The notes under the pieces were generated by a model, which searched no databases, was not told the DNA's origin, and worked only from the letters and a program-made list of their open reading frames with translations. Position numbers and translations under genes: made by a program. From Cloacibacillus sp. (GTDB lineage Bacteria > Synergistota > Synergistia > Synergistales > Synergistaceae), in the NCBI RefSeq assembly GCF_020860125.1, contig NZ_JAJBUX010000018.1, positions 37,074 through 101,073 on the forward strand: a stretch of DNA of 64,000 nt, given 5' to 3'. Of this stretch, positions 61,686 to 64,000 are shown piece by piece. Position 1 is the stretch's first letter. The number at the start of each line of letters is the position of its first letter.

Positions 61686-63812
61686 TTACTTACCACGCCT
61701 TTTTCTGGAAACCGCCGGCAGTACCGCGAGGCTGATAAGCGACAACAGCCCGAGTCCCGCGCTGCAGCCGCCGGAGCCGCCGCTGTGGCCGGGCTCCGCT
61801 GCCGCCGTAGTTTTTATGATCGCTACGGGGTCCGCCACGATGCCGGCGGCTTTGTTGAGGTCGTAATCGCCGTTGTCTTTGACGAATACGACGAGGTCAT
61901 ATTCTTTGCCCGCCTCGATCGTATGTGTCACCTCATCGGCGCCGCCGGTGAGGATCGTGAAACGCCTGTCCCCGAATGCCGCGGGGTCTGATGCGTATTC
62001 GAACCATTCGCCGCTCTTCGAGGGGGAATCGAGGTATTTCAGGATTCGTGCCTTCGCGGGATCGGATATGCCGAACTCTTCGCCCGTGACCTTGAAGGCT
62101 ACCGCAACGGTGCCGCCCTCTGTAATCTTTGTTGTGAATATTGGCAGCGGCAGCACGGCGGAGAGTCTCTCTCCATCCTTCATGATTTTGCCCGCCGCCT
62201 CTTTCGCGGCGTCCGCTTTAATGGCCGCGCCGCCAGTTTTGTTGATCTCAACGTCGGCGCTGGTGATGGAGGCCAGCTTTTCGGAGGCTTTGACGACAGC
62301 CGCCGTTTTTTCCTCTTCGGTGGCCTCTTCCTTAACGGTGGTGATCTCCGCCGCCGCCGCCGTTACCTCGGGATTTGTGCCTCCCGGCAGATGCGGTTTT
62401 TCCGTGACGCTGATGTCTGTGGGGCTGTCATTGGCGCAGACTGTGACTATGCAGGAGGCGCTTAGTTCGCCATTCTCGCTCTTCACCGTTATTGTAGCCG
62501 TACCCTCCGCGACCGCCGTCACTTCGCCGTATTCGTCAACTGTGGCGACCGCAGTGTTGCCGCTATCCCAGGTGACCTTTTTGTCTGTCGCGTTAGCCGG
62601 TATTATCGTTGCCGTGATGGTCTTCTTTTCGCCTATTTTTAGCGCCAGCGTCTTGCTGTCGAGGGATATTTCGACCGCGGGAATTTCCTTCATTTCTACG
62701 TCGGTATTCTCGCTTTCTCCCTCTCCGACGGCCCTGTCCGCAGTTCCTTTCAGCCAAGTGGAAGCATCAATTTTAGCCGACTCGTTCCCGCCAAAACCAT
62801 TGGCGCTGTATCCTACGAGGCCTCCGGCCTTCGCGGCCGATACCGTCCCTTCATTTGCGCAGTTAAGGATGTGCCCGCCGAAGCTCTGTCCGGCGATGCC
62901 GCCGGCGTAGCTTTCATCGCCTCCTGATGCCGCCGTCTCGCCGCTGTTTATACAGCCCTTTAGTTCTTGAAAGCCTCTGTGAACGTAGCCCGCGATACCG
63001 CCGGCATAGTTGGACGTACTGCCTTCGGCGGAGACGGTTCCTTCGTTGACGCAGCTCTCCGTCGCCCTGCTGTTGGAGAAATAATATCCCAGTATGCCGC
63101 CGGCATAGCCTGTTGCGGCGTCTTTTACCAAAACATCGCCTTTATTCGTGCAGTCTTTCTGCCATCCAGATTCGGAGCTGTATCCGGTTATTCCGCCCAC
63201 ATATGCGGTGTGGCCGCCCGCCGCGGTAATATTGCCGTTATTGGCGCAGCCGCTCACGGTGCCGTAGTTTTCCGCCGCGACGCCGCCGACAGCAAAATAG
63301 TCCGGCATTGCGGGATTGTCGGAGACGTCGATATCGCCGCTCACAGTCAGGTTGATAACGCTGCCGCCGCGGCTGCCGACGACGCCGAAGAAACCGGCGG
63401 CCTTATTGTTCATCGTACCATAAACTGTGGAGACTATCTTGTATCCGCTGACCGTGTGCCCGTTACCGTCAAATTTTCCCTCGAACTGGTTGAAGGAGAT
63501 TCCTATAGGAGTCCATTCGGCCGGTTTTCCAGAGGCATCTGACAGGTTGATGTCCGCTGTTAGCTTTGCCTTGATTTTTGTATTGCCGTTGTTGACCTCG
63601 TCGCGGAACCATCCAAGGTCGGCGCCGGAGGCTAGAAGGTAGGTGTCACCGTCCAGATTGGGTATTTCAGCCGCGAGTGCGGCTGATGACGGCAGCAGGG
63701 TGGCTGCCGTTAATAATAACAATGCCGTTAAAAGGTAAAATATCCTATATTTGCCCGTGGACCAAATAGTTCGCCGCCTGCCGTTTGTCGCGATCGATTC
63801 TCTGTTTCTCAT
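61686..63812 (-). CDS. Large secreted surface protein with GLUG-like repeats, Ig-like domain and Synerg-CTERM signal
   Basis: A 708-residue exported protein. An N-terminal signal segment (about residues 18-48, IFYLLTALLLLTAATLLPSS) precedes a beta-helix-like region of GLUG-type repeats (about residues 95-330; repeated forms of YAGGIAGY and C.N.GTVSA). A bacterial Ig-like (Big_2) domain follows (about 380-460, KIGEKKTITATIIPANATDKKVTW). After a Glu/Thr-rich region and another beta domain, the C-terminus GGSGGCSAGLGLLSLISLAVLPAVSRKRR is a Gly-Cys, hydrophobic helix and basic tail typical of the Synerg-CTERM sorting signal. AAAGGAGA precedes the ATG at 63812. It is likely surface anchored. Its ligand is unknown. 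Confidence 0.85.
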   Translation of the reverse strand: MRNRESIATNGRRRTIWSTGKYRIFYLLTALLLLTAATLLPSSAALAAEIPNLDGDTYLLASGADLGWFRDEVNNGNTKIKAKLTADINLSDASGKPAEWTPIGISFNQFEGKFDGNGHTVSGYKIVSTVYGTMNNKAAGFFGVVGSRGGSVINLTVSGDIDVSDNPAMPDYFAVGGVAAENYGTVSGCANNGNITAAGGHTAYVGGITGYSSESGWQKDCTNKGDVLVKDAATGYAGGILGYYFSNSRATESCVNEGTVSAEGSTSNYAGGIAGYVHRGFQELKGCINSGETAASGGDESYAGGIAGQSFGGHILNCANEGTVSAAKAGGLVGYSANGFGGNESAKIDASTWLKGTADRAVGEGESENTDVEMKEIPAVEISLDSKTLALKIGEKKTITATIIPANATDKKVTWDSGNTAVATVDEYGEVTAVAEGTATITVKSENGELSASCIVTVCANDSPTDISVTEKPHLPGGTNPEVTAAAAEITTVKEEATEEEKTAAVVKASEKLASITSADVEINKTGGAAIKADAAKEAAGKIMKDGERLSAVLPLPIFTTKITEGGTVAVAFKVTGEEFGISDPAKARILKYLDSPSKSGEWFEYASDPAAFGDRRFTILTGGADEVTHTIEAGKEYDLVVFVKDNGDYDLNKAAGIVADPVAIIKTTAAAEPGHSGGSGGCSAGLGLLSLISLAVLPAVSRKRRGK

Positions 63813-64000
63813 TTCTTTGCTCTCCTTTTTTTCTGCAATGACATTAGTTTCCTCTTTGCAATCCAATATAAATTAACCTACTGTAATGATAATTACGGTA
63901 GGTTAAGGCCGTTTGCCGTTTATGGTTAAAAAGCCGCTACAAAATTGTGAAGGTATAGATAAAAAGGATACGCCGCTGAAAATCCGCCGGTGCGATGGCC
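63813..64000 (-). promoter_or_regulatory. Leader of the surface protein gene with a 34 bp palindrome
   Basis: TTAACCTAC (63873-63881) and GTAGGTTAA (63898-63906) form perfect 9 bp arms. Inside are GTAAT/ATTAC arms around GATA, giving one 34 bp near-perfect palindrome about 60 bp before the start codon. It could be an operator, a 5' hairpin, or a phase-variation type site. Confidence 0.55.

Noticed and set aside
61873..62910. Plus-strand Ser/Ala/Val-rich open frame opposite the surface protein gene
   Set aside because: It is the antisense of a repetitive Thr/Ala/Glu-rich gene; no ribosome site and no domain.

Overview
The window looks like chromosomal DNA of a strictly anaerobic, amino-acid- and peptide-fermenting bacterium of the phylum Synergistota, probably near Cloacibacillus. 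This rests on a C-terminal Gly/Cys-Gly/hydrophobic/Arg sorting signal of the Synerg-CTERM type (61686-63812), a sodium-pumping methylmalonyl-CoA decarboxylase operon, many uptake systems for peptides and amino acids, glycyl radical enzymes, a flavo-diiron protein, and GC-rich coding sequence with frequent TTG and GTG starts. Placement at genus level is inference. No rRNA, tRNA, CRISPR array, transposase or prophage was seen.

Layout. 1-438: 5' part of a GlcD-type FAD oxidase. 564-11384: plus-strand block with glycogen branching enzyme and 4-alpha-glucanotransferase, two paralogous LtaS/OpgB-like sulfatase-fold membrane enzymes, a GT2 glycosyltransferase, an LplT-like MFS protein with no normal start codon, and a class II aldolase. 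11472-16117: ferredoxin, NhaC antiporter, two unknown envelope proteins and a flavo-diiron protein. 16400-22645: methylmalonyl-CoA mutase (two subunits), epimerase and the four-subunit Na+-translocating decarboxylase, a complete route from succinyl-CoA to propionyl-CoA coupled to Na+ export. 22648-23505: about 0.86 kb of long, mutually related inverted repeats with no gene. 24345-30075: symporter, ureohydrolase, nitrilase-family amidase, PucR-type regulator and M20 hydrolase, probably one catabolic unit for a guanidino or ureido compound. 30072-38135: two paralogous MFS carriers, ProC-like reductase, PepV-like dipeptidase, PpnP, AGCS symporter and a saccharopine-dehydrogenase-like enzyme.

38727-53698: oppBCDFA peptide transporter, a FadR-type GntR regulator, an EamA exporter, and two glycyl radical enzymes each with its own activase. 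Copies of TGGTAATACCA or close variants lie at all three promoter regions here, so these genes probably form one regulon. 53762-60449: aminotransferase with Lrp regulator, AbgT carrier, two M20D amidohydrolases, and a small ArsC/Spx-fold protein whose reading frame has an in-frame UGA exactly at the first position of its CxxC motif, followed by a SECIS-like hairpin. This is a strong selenoprotein candidate that ordinary gene calling would miss. 60617-63812: Mrp-type Fe-S carrier ATPase and a large Synerg-CTERM surface protein.

The two observations most worth following are the UGA-containing ArsC-like gene (60099-60449) and the inverted-repeat cluster (22648-23505).
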